Shown here one piece after another: positions 8,839-17,762 of a stretch of 64,000 nt of DNA. How positions within the stretch are numbered: position 1 is the stretch's first letter; every line of letters starts with the position of its first letter. This DNA is from Kitasatospora cinereorecta (GTDB lineage: Bacteria; Actinomycetota; Actinomycetes; Streptomycetales; Streptomycetaceae): assembly GCF_024172095.1 (NCBI RefSeq), contig NZ_JAMZDX010000004.1:186001-250000 (forward strand), given 5' to 3'. The notes under the pieces are model-generated. The model saw only the letters and a list, made by a program, of their open reading frames with translations, did not search any database and was not told the origin of the DNA. Position numbers and translations under genes: made by a program.

Positions 8839-9216
8839 ATGCGTGCGGTGGAGCGGTTCGAGGCCCTCGTCCAGTCCCTGTCCTGGGTCGAGATCGAGTT
8901 CGCGCGCCCCGACGTCCGGGCCGAACACATCGAGGACCTCGTCCGCCTCTACTGGACGCTGGACCACTGGCCGCAGCGCGTCGCCCTGGTGCAACTGGTG
9001 CAGGACCGGGACCACCCGGCCCTGCGACCCGTCCTGCTCGACCTGCTCCGCGCCCCGCTCGCCGAGGACACCGAGAATGTCGAGCTCACCAAGGCTGCCG
9101 CGCTGCGCCTGATCGACCCGCGCTACGACACCTTCATGACCTTCTACAACGACCGGGCGGCGCTGCACGCCGCGGTCCGCGAAGTCCTGGACGCGCACGG
9201 GGCGGCGCAGGAGTAG
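8839..9216 (+). CDS. Small hypothetical protein, HEAT-like helices
   Basis: 125 aa and largely helical. RVALVQLVQDRDHPALRPVL and LLDLLRAPLAEDTENVELTK look like short paired helices of the HEAT/Armadillo kind. Start ATG 8839 is chosen over ATG 8830 because TAGGAT lies exactly 7 nt before it (leaderless pattern). The stop codon lies in the loop of a perfect terminator hairpin. Function unknown. Confidence 0.65.
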   Translation: MRAVERFEALVQSLSWVEIEFARPDVRAEHIEDLVRLYWTLDHWPQRVALVQLVQDRDHPALRPVLLDLLRAPLAEDTENVELTKAAALRLIDPRYDTFMTFYNDRAALHAAVREVLDAHGAAQE

Positions 9217-9229
9217 CCGCCCCGTGCGC
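9193..9229. terminator. Bidirectional hairpin terminator
   Basis: Perfect 14-bp stem (9193-9206 with 9216-9229) and a 9-nt loop that contains the TAG stop of the upstream gene. It sits between convergent genes and can serve both strands; there is no U-tract, as is usual in high-GC actinomycetes. Confidence 0.75.
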
Positions 9230-9237
9230 ACCGCCGG

Positions 9238-10197
9238 TCAGCTCCGGGCACCCTTGGTGTACGCGGCGATCCCGGCCCGCTTCAGCCACTGCTGGCACTG
9301 CTCGCAGGGCGTGCGCACCTCCCACGTCCCGGGGTGGTGGGCGGTCCGGTCGTACAGGCAGACCGTTCCGATCAGCATGCCCCTGAGCGCGCCCTGGTCG
9401 ATGGCGGTCATCGCAGCAGCGGCGGAGCCGAAGTTGGCCTGGACCAGGTAGCGGTCGAGCGCCGCCACCTCGGCGCAGCCGGTCTCGGTCCACTTCTCCA
9501 GCCGGTCCACCAGCTGCGGGACCAGCGCCAGGGTGAGCGCCGACAGCTGGCCGCCGCGGCCGTTCGCCCCGTGGTACTCGGCGCCGTTCACCACCAGCAC
9601 GGACTTCACGTCGCCGGGCAGCCGCCGCTGGTCCGGGTCGAACGCCGGACCGGCCTCGGCCCGCTTGCGGCGGATCGCCTCCTGGAGGATCTCCTCGTCG
9701 GTGCGCACCCGCGGCTGCCGGGCGGCCGCCTGGCGGGCCGCCAGCGCCTGCGCGGCGGCCGCCGCATCGGCGACCCGCTGCCGCTCGCGCGCCACCAGGG
9801 TGTCGACCAGCGCGGCCACCAGCCGGCCGGGGTCCGCCCCTTCCCCCTTCGCCCACTGCTGGAGCGCGGTACGCAGCTGCGCCACCGATCCCCCGGTCGC
9901 CTCGGCCTCGGCGACGCGGGCGGTCAGCTCGCGGACGTAGGCGGTCAGCCAGGCGAAGTGCGCGCCCGGGTCGGCGTCCGAGATCAGATTTCCCTCGCGC
10001 ACCTCGTTCAGCGCGTACCGGGCGATCTCCAGCCTGGACTTGACGTTGGCCAGCGCCTCGGCGTCGCTCGGCGCCGGCGGCTGCGCCCAGGCGCCGAGCT
10101 GCGCCCGCTGCTCGATCATGGTCCGCGCGGCGGTGGTCAGTCGCTGCTCGATCCGGCGCAGCGTGCCGTCGATCCCGTTGGTTCCCGTGTCGGCCAC
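9238..10197 (-). CDS. Putative YwqJ-like nucleic-acid/nucleotide deaminase with helical N-terminus
   Basis: 319 aa. Residues 1-180 are mostly charged helix and probably coiled coil. The C-terminal 120 residues contain the two zinc motifs of the cytidine-deaminase superfamily: C241-A-E243 in TGCAEVAALDRYL, and P297-C298-x-x-C301 in RTPCEQCQQWLKRAGI. Cys in place of His at the first ligand and the CAEV pattern fit the YwqJ-like clade known from bacterial polymorphic toxins. E243 would be the catalytic proton shuttle. No secretion signal, WXG domain or obvious immunity gene is adjacent, so it may be a housekeeping or defence deaminase instead. Confidence 0.65.
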   Translation of the reverse strand: MADTGTNGIDGTLRRIEQRLTTAARTMIEQRAQLGAWAQPPAPSDAEALANVKSRLEIARYALNEVREGNLISDADPGAHFAWLTAYVRELTARVAEAEATGGSVAQLRTALQQWAKGEGADPGRLVAALVDTLVARERQRVADAAAAAQALAARQAAARQPRVRTDEEILQEAIRRKRAEAGPAFDPDQRRLPGDVKSVLVVNGAEYHGANGRGGQLSALTLALVPQLVDRLEKWTETGCAEVAALDRYLVQANFGSAAAAMTAIDQGALRGMLIGTVCLYDRTAHHPGTWEVRTPCEQCQQWLKRAGIAAYTKGARS

Positions 10198-10337
10198 GGC
10201 GTTTCTCCCCCCAGTTCAACCGGGACGGGGGCCCGCCCGGCCCCGGTGCGGTTGTTCTCCCCGTCCGCACGGTAGGCGTCCGGGGGCGCCTCCGACAAGG
10301 GATTCCGCCGTTTCTGCGACGATGTGGTGACGGTGCG

Positions 10338-10871
10338 TCAGTCGAGCGGCCTCAGGTAGACGGTCCGGCCGGTGGAGCGGGCGGCTGCGGCGGCGTACAG
10401 GATGCGGCGGCCGCGCCGGTCGGCGTGGGCGGCCCACTCGTCGGCGCCGGTGAGGCTGTACGCGCTGTGCTCGGTCGGGTCGAGGGTGATCCGGCCGATC
10501 TCGTGGTCGGTGAGGACGCCGCCGTCGAAGAGCGCGCCGACCCGCCACGGCCACGGCGGCCTGGGACCGGTGAAGGACAGCACCAGCAGCTGCGGCTCCC
10601 GCCGTTCCACGCAGGCGGGCAGGAAGCCCAGTTCCTCGACCGTCTCGCGGCGGGCGCATCCGTAGAGGTCCTCGCCCGGGTCGAGGAGGCCGCCCGGCAG
10701 GTCGAGCGCCCCGGGGTTCACCACCGGACGCAGCGTCAGCACCCGCTCGGCCCGGTCCCGGAACAGCAGGGCCGCGTACGCGATGCCGTGCGGCAGGGTC
10801 GGGACGAACTCCTCGGGCGGGATCCAGCCCGGCGGTGGCAGCCCCATCAGGCGGCGCCCGGGAGAGCCCAT
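10338..10871 (-). CDS. NUDIX hydrolase
   Basis: 177 aa. The NUDIX box G-x5-E-x7-RE-x2-EE-x-G is complete in GLLDPGEDLYGCARRE followed by TVEELGF (about residues 60-82). These Mg2+ enzymes cleave nucleoside diphosphates linked to another group. Preceding PGALDLPG and following PPWPWRVGALFDG regions fit the ADP-ribose/MutT-like fold. ATG 10871 has a GAGGAGGAG ribosome-binding site 8 nt upstream. The exact substrate is not predictable. Confidence 0.85.
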   Translation of the reverse strand: MGSPGRRLMGLPPPGWIPPEEFVPTLPHGIAYAALLFRDRAERVLTLRPVVNPGALDLPGGLLDPGEDLYGCARRETVEELGFLPACVERREPQLLVLSFTGPRPPWPWRVGALFDGGVLTDHEIGRITLDPTEHSAYSLTGADEWAAHADRRGRRILYAAAAARSTGRTVYLRPLD

Positions 10872-10930
10872 CGCATGGACTCCTCCTCGGCGGTGGGTCG
10901 TGGGGCGGTCGTGGTGCTCCGACGTGGGAC

Positions 10931-10964
10931 GGGGCGGCGCGGGCGCCGTTGCCCGCGCCGCCCC
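10931..10964 (-). terminator. Hairpin terminator after the secreted phosphoesterase gene
   Basis: Perfect 14-bp GC stem (10931-10944 with 10951-10964), 6-nt loop, located about 90 nt past the stop of the gene at 11055-12248. No U-tract. Confidence 0.65.
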
Positions 10965-11054
10965 GGTCCAATCGATTGCACCTCGACCCCGGCCCGCCGT
11001 CCCGTCATTCACCCGTCCGTGGGCGCCGGGCGGCAAGCCGGACGAGGGGTCCGG

Positions 11055-12248
11055 TCAGCTGTCGGTGACGCGGGTCCAGCTGAACGGCCCGAACGAGGTG
11101 GCGGTCGTCGGGTGCTGCGCCCCCGGGGTGACGGTGAGCTTCAGCCACTCCAGCGGCACGGTGCTGCCGTGGACGACGATGCGGTGGAAGTTCGGCACCT
11201 CGTGGTTCGGGTGGCTGTTCCAGGCGTCGTACGAGCAGACGCCCTGGTCGCCGGTGCACGGCGCGCCCTGGCTGAGCGGGTTGTCGGAGCGGTAGACGTG
11301 CGAGTCGCCGACCAGCAGGAGCACCGGCTTGCCGAAGGCGGTGGTGTGCGAGGCCAGGCTGTCCACGATCGGCTCGTAGTTCGCCAGGTGCGCGGTGGTC
11401 TTCCCGTCCAGGTCCCACATGTCGGCCTGGGTGGTGACCACGACGCTGGAGATGCCGCCCAGGTGGGCGAGCGCGAAGGCGGTGTCCAGCCAGCGCAGGT
11501 CGGCGGCGGTGCGGTGGGCGGCCTCGTCGAGCTGCGGCTGGGACGCGGTCGGCGCGCCGTACCAGGGGTCGGCGTCGTTGTTGGAGCCGCCGGGCACGTT
11601 GACGGTGACGAACAGGGTGCCGTTCTTGACCCACAGTACGTTCTCGACGTACTGGGCGTCCTCGGGGTGCAGCGGGTGCGGCAGCTGCGCCTGCGACAGG
11701 ACGCGCAGCGTGCCGCTGCCGAGGGTGTGACCGGGCGTCGGGAAGAAGGTCCGACGGACCAGGTCCAGGTTGGCGACCGGGTTGCCGGCCGCGTAGTCCA
11801 CCGCCTGGCCGGTGGCCGGGTCGAGCACCGGGTCGATCTGTCCGGTGGCCGCGTTGTACTTGCCGCCGCCCTCACCGGCCTTGTGGCAGTCGGCCCACTC
11901 GTTGTCGCCCGGGGTGTAGACCAGCGGGTCGGCGAACGTCTTCCACAGCGCGGCGATGGACTGGTCGTACGCGGCGGTGCAGTACTGCTTGCCGGAGTGG
12001 ATGTCGCCGACGTGGATCACCGTGCCGACGTTCGGGTCGGCGTTGACCGAGGCGATGAACGCCGGCGTCGCGTCGAACTCGGTGGTGTCGGTCGGCGTGG
12101 TGCCGTACGGGGCGTCGCCGTACACGGCGAGGGTGAACGGCGCGCGGGCGCCGCGCGTCGGACCGTCCTCGTCCGCGGTCGCGGCCGTGGCCGGCACCAC
12201 GGTCATCGCGAGGGCGAGGCCGGCGGCCGCGTAGAGCCTTCTGGTCAT
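11055..12248 (-). CDS. Secreted metallophosphoesterase-like protein
   Basis: 397 aa. It begins MTRRLYAAAGLALAMTVVPA, a Sec signal peptide with probable cleavage after ATAATA. The mature part has metallophosphoesterase-like blocks: YGDAPYG near the start, VIHVGDIHSGKQYC, YTPGDNEWADC, and LLLVGDSHVYRSDNP with a late HPNHEVPNFHRIVVHG. The metal-binding pattern D...GD.H...GDN(E)...H...GH is partly degenerate, so substrate and even activity are uncertain. Exported, probably periplasmic or extracellular. A 14-bp hairpin lies downstream. Confidence 0.75.
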   Translation of the reverse strand: MTRRLYAAAGLALAMTVVPATAATADEDGPTRGARAPFTLAVYGDAPYGTTPTDTTEFDATPAFIASVNADPNVGTVIHVGDIHSGKQYCTAAYDQSIAALWKTFADPLVYTPGDNEWADCHKAGEGGGKYNAATGQIDPVLDPATGQAVDYAAGNPVANLDLVRRTFFPTPGHTLGSGTLRVLSQAQLPHPLHPEDAQYVENVLWVKNGTLFVTVNVPGGSNNDADPWYGAPTASQPQLDEAAHRTAADLRWLDTAFALAHLGGISSVVVTTQADMWDLDGKTTAHLANYEPIVDSLASHTTAFGKPVLLLVGDSHVYRSDNPLSQGAPCTGDQGVCSYDAWNSHPNHEVPNFHRIVVHGSTVPLEWLKLTVTPGAQHPTTATSFGPFSWTRVTDS

Positions 12249-12395
12249 TGCTGTCTCCCGGTGTGCGTCATCTCGGTGCCCCGTGCGGGCAGCAGCGTGC
12301 ACCGTCCCGGAAACGGCCGGGTGAACGGGAGTTCAAGAGCGTCACCGAACCTGGAGGTCGTTGTGTGACGGCCCGTCGCCGGGCCGGCCGGGAGC

Positions 12396-13231
12396 TCAGG
12401 TCCGGCGGGCGCAGGTGGCGGCGAAGGCCGTCAGGTCGGCGGCGGTACGGGCCGGTTCGTCCCAGTGGACGACGTGGCCGGAGCCCTCGTGGACCAGCAG
12501 GGTGGCCTGCGGGAAGGCGGCGGCCAGCCGTTGCTGGTCGGAGCGGGGCAGGATCCGGTCCCGGTCGCCCCACACCACCAGAACGGGAGCGGTCACCGCG
12601 TCGAGTCCGGTCGGCGGCGGCTCGTCGAGCAGCCCGTGGACGGTCTCGCGCCAGACCCGGGCGGGCACCCGCAGGTTCTCCCGCACCATCTGCTCGGCGA
12701 ACTCCTCGGGCAGGGGCCGGCTCACCAGCGAGTCGACCAGGGCACGCAGGGCTGCCGGATCGAGCGGGTCGGCGAGCGCGTCGGCCCACGCCCGGATCGC
12801 GCCTGCCCCGGGTGTGTCGGCGAGCCGGGCCGGTGAGCCCAGGAACACCAGACCGCCGACCCGGGCGGGCTGCGCCGCGGCGAAGCGGCATGCGGTGAAT
12901 CCCGCACTGGACGCCGCCACCAGGACGGCACGCTCGACGCCCGTCCGGTCCAGGAACTCCGCCAGGTCGGCCGCGAAGTCCGCCGGCCGGTACCCCGCGG
13001 GCACGGCGAGCCCGCCCCGCCGTGCCCGCGCTGGCTCGGTGCGATGACGTGCAGGGTCTCCGGGAGCCCGGCCATCAGTGGCCCGAACGAGCGCCACGAG
13101 TCGCCGACGGCGTGCAGTAGCACCAGCGGCAGCGCAGTGCGCGCGCCCTGTTCGGCGTACGGCAGCAGCAGCCCGGCCCGCGGCAGCCGAACCGTCGCGC
13201 CGTCGCCCGGCTCGTCGTCGCTCGCGCCCAT
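12396..13231 (-). pseudogene. Alpha/beta hydrolase interrupted by a frameshift
   Basis: Two reading frames together spell one alpha/beta hydrolase of about 278 aa. Frame one from ATG 13231 gives PLVLLHAVGDSWRSFGPLM and ETLHVIAPSQRGHGGAGSP. After a one-base change near 13010-13030 the second frame gives YRPADFAADLAEFLDRTG, LVAASSAGFTACRFA (nucleophile elbow region), VLVVWGDRDRILPRSD and HEGSGHVVHWDEPAR. The nucleophile motif reads A-S-S-A-G, and the acid and histidine are present. The break lies in a G/C run, so either true inactivation or an assembly error is possible. Confidence 0.75.
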
Positions 13232-13375
13232 CGTGACTCCCGTCGTCGGGACCGTCCCTCCTGAACGGTCGGCCGAAATCGCGGATCCCTCAAGTCGGCC
13301 CGCCGACCGTACCCGCCGACCCGACCCGACCTGCCGACCCGCCCCAGTGCGGCGTCCTGCCGCTAGAGTTGTGCC

Positions 13376-13448
13376 CGGCCGCGACTGGCGAGGGTGGACC
13401 ACCACCGGGGAGCGGCCGTGTTCCGATGCGAGCGTCGACCGCCTGGGC
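13376..13448 (+). promoter_or_regulatory. ZTP (pfl) riboswitch aptamer
   Basis: The leader of the AICAR transformylase gene contains the hallmarks of the pfl motif that binds ZTP/ZMP. An outer stem GGCCGC/GCGGCC (13377-13382 with 13412-13417) encloses GACTGGCGA, a GGTGG/CCACC hairpin (13393-13397 with 13402-13406) and CGGGGAGC. After a variable linker comes the distal conserved CCGCCTGGGC (13439-13448) that forms the pseudoknot. It ends 23 nt before the GAGGAGG ribosome-binding site at 13472. Control of AICAR transformylase by its own substrate analogue fits the known biology of this class. Confidence 0.85.
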
Positions 13449-13485
13449 GCATCCGTCAGCGACATCCCGCTGAGGAGGCCAGGAC

Positions 13486-14643
13486 ATGGAACTGCGCTAC
13501 GGAACCAACCCGCACCAGGCAGCCGGACCCGCCGCACCGCTGACCGCCGACCGGTGGCCGCTGCGGGTGCTGCACGGCCGGCCGTCGCTGATCAACCTGC
13601 TGGACGCGCTCAACGGCTGGCAGCTGGTGCACCAGGCGAGCCGTTCGCTCGGGCGGCCGGCGGCGGCCTCGTTCAAGCACGTGTCGCCGGCCGGCGCCGC
13701 CGTGTCCGGGCCGATCGACGAAGTGACCGCCGGGCTCCACGGCGTGGGCGACTCGGTGGTCGGCGAGCTGACCAGCGCCTACCTGCGGGCCCGGGACGCC
13801 GACCCGAAGTCCTCGTACGGCGACTTCGCCGCCGTCTCCCACCCGGTGGATGCCGAGCTCGCCGAGCTGCTGAGCGGCGTGGTCTGCGACGGCATCGTCG
13901 CCCCCGGCTACGAGCCCGGCACGGTGGCGACGCTCGGCCGGAAGAAGAACGGCCAGTTCCTGGTCCTGGAGGCCGACCCCGCGTTCACCCCTCCGCCGTA
14001 CGAGACACGGGAGGTCTTCGGGCTGCGGCTGACCCAGGAGCGCGACCACGCCCCGCTCACCACCGCCCTGTTCGACTCGCCCGTCGTCGGTGCGCTGCCC
14101 GACTCGGCGGTGCAGGACCTGCTGCTGGGGGCGGCGGTGGTGCGCTACACCCAGTCCAACTCGGTCTGCTACGTGCGGGACGGCATGACGCTGGGGATCG
14201 GCGCCGGCCAGCAGTCCCGGGTCGACTGCACCCGCCTGGCCGGCGCCAAGGTCGACACCTGGTGGCTGCGGCGCCACCCGGCGGTCCGCGCCCTCGACTT
14301 CCGGCCCGGGACGCGGCGCCAGGAGCGGATCAACTGGCAGATCCGCTTCATCGAGGGCGATCTCACCCCGGACGAGGAGCAGCGGCTGGCCCGGGCGCTG
14401 TCCACGTCCACCTATCTGCTGACCCCGGACCAGCGCGAGCTGTGGCGCCGGCGTCTGACGGGCGTGGCGTTCGTCTCGGACGGCGCGCTGCCGTTCCGCG
14501 ACAACGTCGACCACGCCCACCGCCACGGCGTCCGGTACATCGCCGAACCCGGGGGGTCCATCCGCTCCGACGAGGTCCAGGACGCCTGCCGCGAGCACGG
14601 GATCACCCTCGCCCGCACCGGCCTGCGCCTGTTCCACCACTGA
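13486..14643 (+). CDS. Stand-alone AICAR transformylase (PurH-like, no cyclohydrolase domain)
   Basis: 385 aa. It matches the formyltransferase domain of PurH: LRYGTNPHQ near the N-terminus, ASFKHVSPAGAAVSGP with the Lys-His-x-x-P-A-G catalytic block, RYTQSNSVCYVRDGMTLGIG, GAGQQSRVDCTRLAG and the terminal DNVDHAHRHGVRYIAEPGGS. It lacks the N-terminal IMP cyclohydrolase domain of usual bifunctional PurH (about 520 aa). It converts AICAR and 10-formyl-THF to FAICAR in purine synthesis. A ZTP riboswitch precedes it and a strong GAGGAGG site fixes ATG 13486. It probably supplements a bifunctional purH elsewhere, induced when folate is short (inference). Confidence 0.88.
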   Translation: MELRYGTNPHQAAGPAAPLTADRWPLRVLHGRPSLINLLDALNGWQLVHQASRSLGRPAAASFKHVSPAGAAVSGPIDEVTAGLHGVGDSVVGELTSAYLRARDADPKSSYGDFAAVSHPVDAELAELLSGVVCDGIVAPGYEPGTVATLGRKKNGQFLVLEADPAFTPPPYETREVFGLRLTQERDHAPLTTALFDSPVVGALPDSAVQDLLLGAAVVRYTQSNSVCYVRDGMTLGIGAGQQSRVDCTRLAGAKVDTWWLRRHPAVRALDFRPGTRRQERINWQIRFIEGDLTPDEEQRLARALSTSTYLLTPDQRELWRRRLTGVAFVSDGALPFRDNVDHAHRHGVRYIAEPGGSIRSDEVQDACREHGITLARTGLRLFHH

Positions 14644-14725
14644 CGGTCGGCGCGCCGGGCGAACCGGATCGGGCTCAGCGGTGTCCCTCTCCGATGGGGA
14701 ACGAACTTTTGGAGAGGATTCCGGC

Positions 14726-15637
14726 ATGACGACGAACGAGGGACGCATGAGCCGCCGGGCGGTCCTGGGCATGGGCGCCGGCACGGTGCTGGCCGTCACG
14801 GTGCCGACCGGCGGGGCGGCCCGTGCGGACGGCGGCGCGGCGACCGTCACCGCGCTGGCCGACCTGGAACGCGAGCACGGCGCCCGGCTGGGCGTCTTCG
14901 CGCGCAACACCGTGACCGGCACGCAGGTGCGTTACCGGGCGCAGGAGTTGTTCCCGATCTGCTCCGTCCACAAGATCGTGACGGCGGCCGCCGTCCTGCG
15001 CGACCTCGACCGTGACGGGGAGGTGCTCGCCCGGCGCGTCCACTACACCGCCGCCGACGTCGCCGAGGCGGGGTACGCGCCGATCACCGGTACCCCCGAG
15101 CATCTGGCGGGCGGCATGACCATCGCCGACCTGTGCGCCGCCGCCCTCGAGTACAGCGACAACGCCGCCGACAACCTGCTGCTGCGCGAGCTGGGCGGGC
15201 CGCAGGCGGTCACCCGCTTCTGCCGCTCCCTCGGCGACCGGGTGACCCGACTGGACCGCTGGGAGCCCGCGTTGAACTCCGCCGAGCCGGGACGGGTGAC
15301 CGACACGACGACGCCGGCCGCCATCGCCGGCACGCTCGAGCACCTCCTCCTCGGCCGGGCCCTCACCCCGGGCGACCGGCGGCAGCTGACCCGCTGGATG
15401 CTCGCCAACACCACCGGCGCCGCCCGCCTGCGGGCCGGCCTCCCGTCGACCTGGAGCCTGGCCGACAAGACCGGCACCGGAAGCTACGGGACCACCAACG
15501 ACGTGGGCCTCGCCTGGACCCCCGACGGGACGCCACTGGTCCTCGCCGTCCTGTCCACCGGGCCCGCCCCGGACGCCCCCGCCGACGAGGCACTCGTCGC
15601 CCGCGCCGCCGCCCTGGTGGCGCCGGCCCTGCACTGA
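14726..15637 (+). CDS. Class A beta-lactamase with twin-arginine signal
   Basis: 303 aa. The N-terminus has MSRRAVLGMGAGTVLAVTVP, a Tat-type signal with the twin arginines. The catalytic set of class A serine beta-lactamases is complete: CS80VHK with Ser80 and Lys83, S144-D-N, the omega-loop E in RWEPALN, and DKTGTGSYG. Exported enzyme hydrolysing beta-lactams. ATG 14726 follows a GGAGAGG site; an in-frame GTG 45 nt upstream is less likely. No beta-lactam sensor gene is adjacent. Confidence 0.92.
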   Translation: MTTNEGRMSRRAVLGMGAGTVLAVTVPTGGAARADGGAATVTALADLEREHGARLGVFARNTVTGTQVRYRAQELFPICSVHKIVTAAAVLRDLDRDGEVLARRVHYTAADVAEAGYAPITGTPEHLAGGMTIADLCAAALEYSDNAADNLLLRELGGPQAVTRFCRSLGDRVTRLDRWEPALNSAEPGRVTDTTTPAAIAGTLEHLLLGRALTPGDRRQLTRWMLANTTGAARLRAGLPSTWSLADKTGTGSYGTTNDVGLAWTPDGTPLVLAVLSTGPAPDAPADEALVARAAALVAPALH

Positions 15638-15780
15638 GAGGCTCCGCGCCCGGCAGCCGGCTGCTGCTGGAGATGGGCCGGCACGTCGCCGCCACCCCGC
15701 AGGACCCGGCCGCCGAGCACGGCCGCCCCGGCCCGGACCGGACCCGCAGCAGGTTCATCGAGGCGCGGCGCACCGCCGCC

Positions 15781-15801
15781 TGAACCGGTGTCAGCGGTTC
15801 A
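15781..15801. terminator. Short inverted repeat between convergent genes
   Basis: TGAACCG and CGGTTCA (7 bp) flank a 7-nt loop and overlap the stop codon of the MFS gene. The 150 bp before it, after the beta-lactamase stop, holds no gene I can support. Weak terminator candidate. Confidence 0.35.
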
Positions 15802-17124
15802 GGGCGCCTTCCGCGCCTCCGCGTCGGCCGGCGAGCGCAGGCCGGGGATCGGCGACGGCAGCAGCCACAGGAACGAGGTGAGCGCCCCGATCCCGGCCAC
15901 CCAGAGCGCCGGCCGCAGGCCCAGCGTGCTGCCGAGCAGTCCGCCGAGCAGCGAACCCAGCGGCCGGATACCGTAGTTGACCGCCTGGTACGCCCCGGCG
16001 ACCCGGGACCGGAGCCGGTCCGGGATCACGGCGGCGAAGAGCGAGCCGATGGTGATGTCGAGGATCATCACGCCGATCCCGGAGAGGAAGACGGCGGCCA
16101 GCAGCAGCGCGACCACCGGCAGGGTGCCGCCGTGCGCCGCCGGCACGAGCAGCAGCGGCGCGGGGTAGGCGATCAGCCCGAGCACCAGCGCCCGGCCGAG
16201 GCCGATCCGGCGGCTGATCCGGCCGGTCAGGGCGGCGCCCAGCAGGCCGCCGACCGCGCCCGCGCTCAGTACCGTGCCGAGCAGGCCGGCGGACAGGCCG
16301 AGTTCGGTGGTCGCGTACAGGACGAACAGCGCCGCGATCATGAACGTGAAGAGGTTCAGCGTTGCCGTGCCCAGCAGGGCGGCCCGCATGATCGGGGTGG
16401 TGGTGATGAACCGCAGCCCCGCCGAGATCCGGCCGGGGGCGCGCGGCTCGGGCGGCGGCTCGGTGGGCCGGATGCCGCCGAGCGCGAACGCTGAGGCCAC
16501 GAAGGAGAGCGCGTCGGCCACCAGGGCGAGCGGCGCGGCGAGCACCTGCACCAGGGCGCCGCCCAGCCCGGGCCCGGCGGCCGAGGACATCGCACGGCTG
16601 CCGTTGACCAGGGAGTTGCCCTCCACATAGCGCCCGTCCGGGACCACGGCGACGAACAGCGGCGCGTTGCACACGTCGAACAGCACCGAGAAGCTGCCCA
16701 TCACGAAGGCGACGGCGAACAGCTGGGTGAGCGTCAGCACGTCCAGCAGGTACGCCACCGGCACGGTGAGCAGCAGCACCGCGCGGGCGAGGTCGGCCGC
16801 GATCATCACCCGGCGGCGGTCGGACCGGCCGTCCGCCCAGGTGCCGGCGTGCAGGGCGAAGAGCAGGCTGGGCAGCCAGCCCGCGGCCGTCAGCAGGCCC
16901 ATCCACCCGGCGTCGGCGTGCAGCGTGCCGACCGCGACCAGCGGCAGTACGATGCCGGTGACCTGGTCGCCGACCGCCGAGATGGTCTGGCCGGTCCAGT
17001 AGCGGCGGAACTCGGCGACCCGCAGCAGCGCGGGTATCAGCCGGCGCCCGGCGTCCTCGACGGGGGCCTCGGCCGGGGCGGGATGCGGTGCGGGATGCGG
17101 TGCGGACTCGGTCGTGGCGCTCAC
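15799..17124 (-). CDS. MFS transporter (drug efflux type)
   Basis: 441 aa with about 12 membrane helices. Typical of the EntS/multidrug MFS group: LLRVAEFRRYWTGQTISAVG at the first helix, LFALHAGTWADGRSDRRRVM between helices 2 and 3 (the MFS A-like motif), and repeated Gly-rich helices. Its start overlaps the stop of the upstream ArsR gene (ATGA), so transporter and regulator are cotranscribed. Likely exports a toxic small molecule sensed by the regulator. Confidence 0.9.
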   Translation of the reverse strand: MSATTESAPHPAPHPAPAEAPVEDAGRRLIPALLRVAEFRRYWTGQTISAVGDQVTGIVLPLVAVGTLHADAGWMGLLTAAGWLPSLLFALHAGTWADGRSDRRRVMIAADLARAVLLLTVPVAYLLDVLTLTQLFAVAFVMGSFSVLFDVCNAPLFVAVVPDGRYVEGNSLVNGSRAMSSAAGPGLGGALVQVLAAPLALVADALSFVASAFALGGIRPTEPPPEPRAPGRISAGLRFITTTPIMRAALLGTATLNLFTFMIAALFVLYATTELGLSAGLLGTVLSAGAVGGLLGAALTGRISRRIGLGRALVLGLIAYPAPLLLVPAAHGGTLPVVALLLAAVFLSGIGVMILDITIGSLFAAVIPDRLRSRVAGAYQAVNYGIRPLGSLLGGLLGSTLGLRPALWVAGIGALTSFLWLLPSPIPGLRSPADAEARKAP

Positions 17125-17759
17125 GGCGACTCCTTCTCGGCTTGCTCAGGCTCCTCGTCGGCTCCGGACGGCAGGTCGGTCGGCAGCGCCATGCGGACCA
17201 GCAGCACCGGGCGGCTGCCGGCCGGGCGCTCGGCGCCGGCGCCGAGCCGGGCCAGGTACGGGCGGGTCAGCTCGTCCATCCGGGCGCCGAGCTCGGCGAG
17301 TTCCCCGGCGGTGAGGTGCAGCACGGTGTCGCCGACGCCCGCGGCCGCGCGCCATGCCGGGGACTCGCCGCGCTGTACCTCCAGCCACCGCTGGGCGAGC
17401 GCGGCGTACCGCTCGACCACCGTCCGCTGGAGGGCGCCGGCGGCCTCGGCGGCGGCCGGGTCCTCCGCGGCCGTGTCCCAGCTGGTGAACAGGGCGGTGG
17501 CCCGCCACGGCTTCTCCCGCCCGCGGCCGCCGCCCGCCTCCTCCACCAGCCCGTACTTGGCGAGCTGGCGCAGGTGGAACGAGCAGCTCGCCACCGACTC
17601 GCCGATCAGCGCGGCGGCGTGGGTCGCGGTGAGCGGGCCCTCGCGGCGGAGCAGGCCGACCAGCGCCATCCGGGTGGGGTGGGCGTAGGCCCGCAGCGCG
17701 CGCGGGTCGCTGAGCCGGACGGTGGGTGGCACCTCGGGTACCGGACGCTCCTCTGTCAT
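17121..17759 (-). CDS. ArsR-type winged-helix transcriptional regulator
   Basis: 212 aa. The N-terminal HTH (VRLSDPRALRAYAHPTRMAL, LTATHAAALIGESVASCSFH, LRQLAKYGLVEEAGG) is of the ArsR/HTH_20 kind. The C-terminal half carries a ligand or dimer domain. No cysteine metal site is seen, so it is more likely a small-molecule sensor than a metal sensor. It controls the overlapping MFS gene. A perfect palindrome directly before its start codon is the likely operator. Confidence 0.88.
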   Translation of the reverse strand: MTEERPVPEVPPTVRLSDPRALRAYAHPTRMALVGLLRREGPLTATHAAALIGESVASCSFHLRQLAKYGLVEEAGGGRGREKPWRATALFTSWDTAAEDPAAAEAAGALQRTVVERYAALAQRWLEVQRGESPAWRAAAGVGDTVLHLTAGELAELGARMDELTRPYLARLGAGAERPAGSRPVLLVRMALPTDLPSGADEEPEQAEKESP

Positions 17760-17762
17760 GCA

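Noticed and set aside
15638..15790. Possible small gene after the beta-lactamase (MGRHVAATPQDPAAEHG)
   Set aside because: Only 36 codons, no ribosome-binding site and no similarity; more likely noncoding or a remnant.
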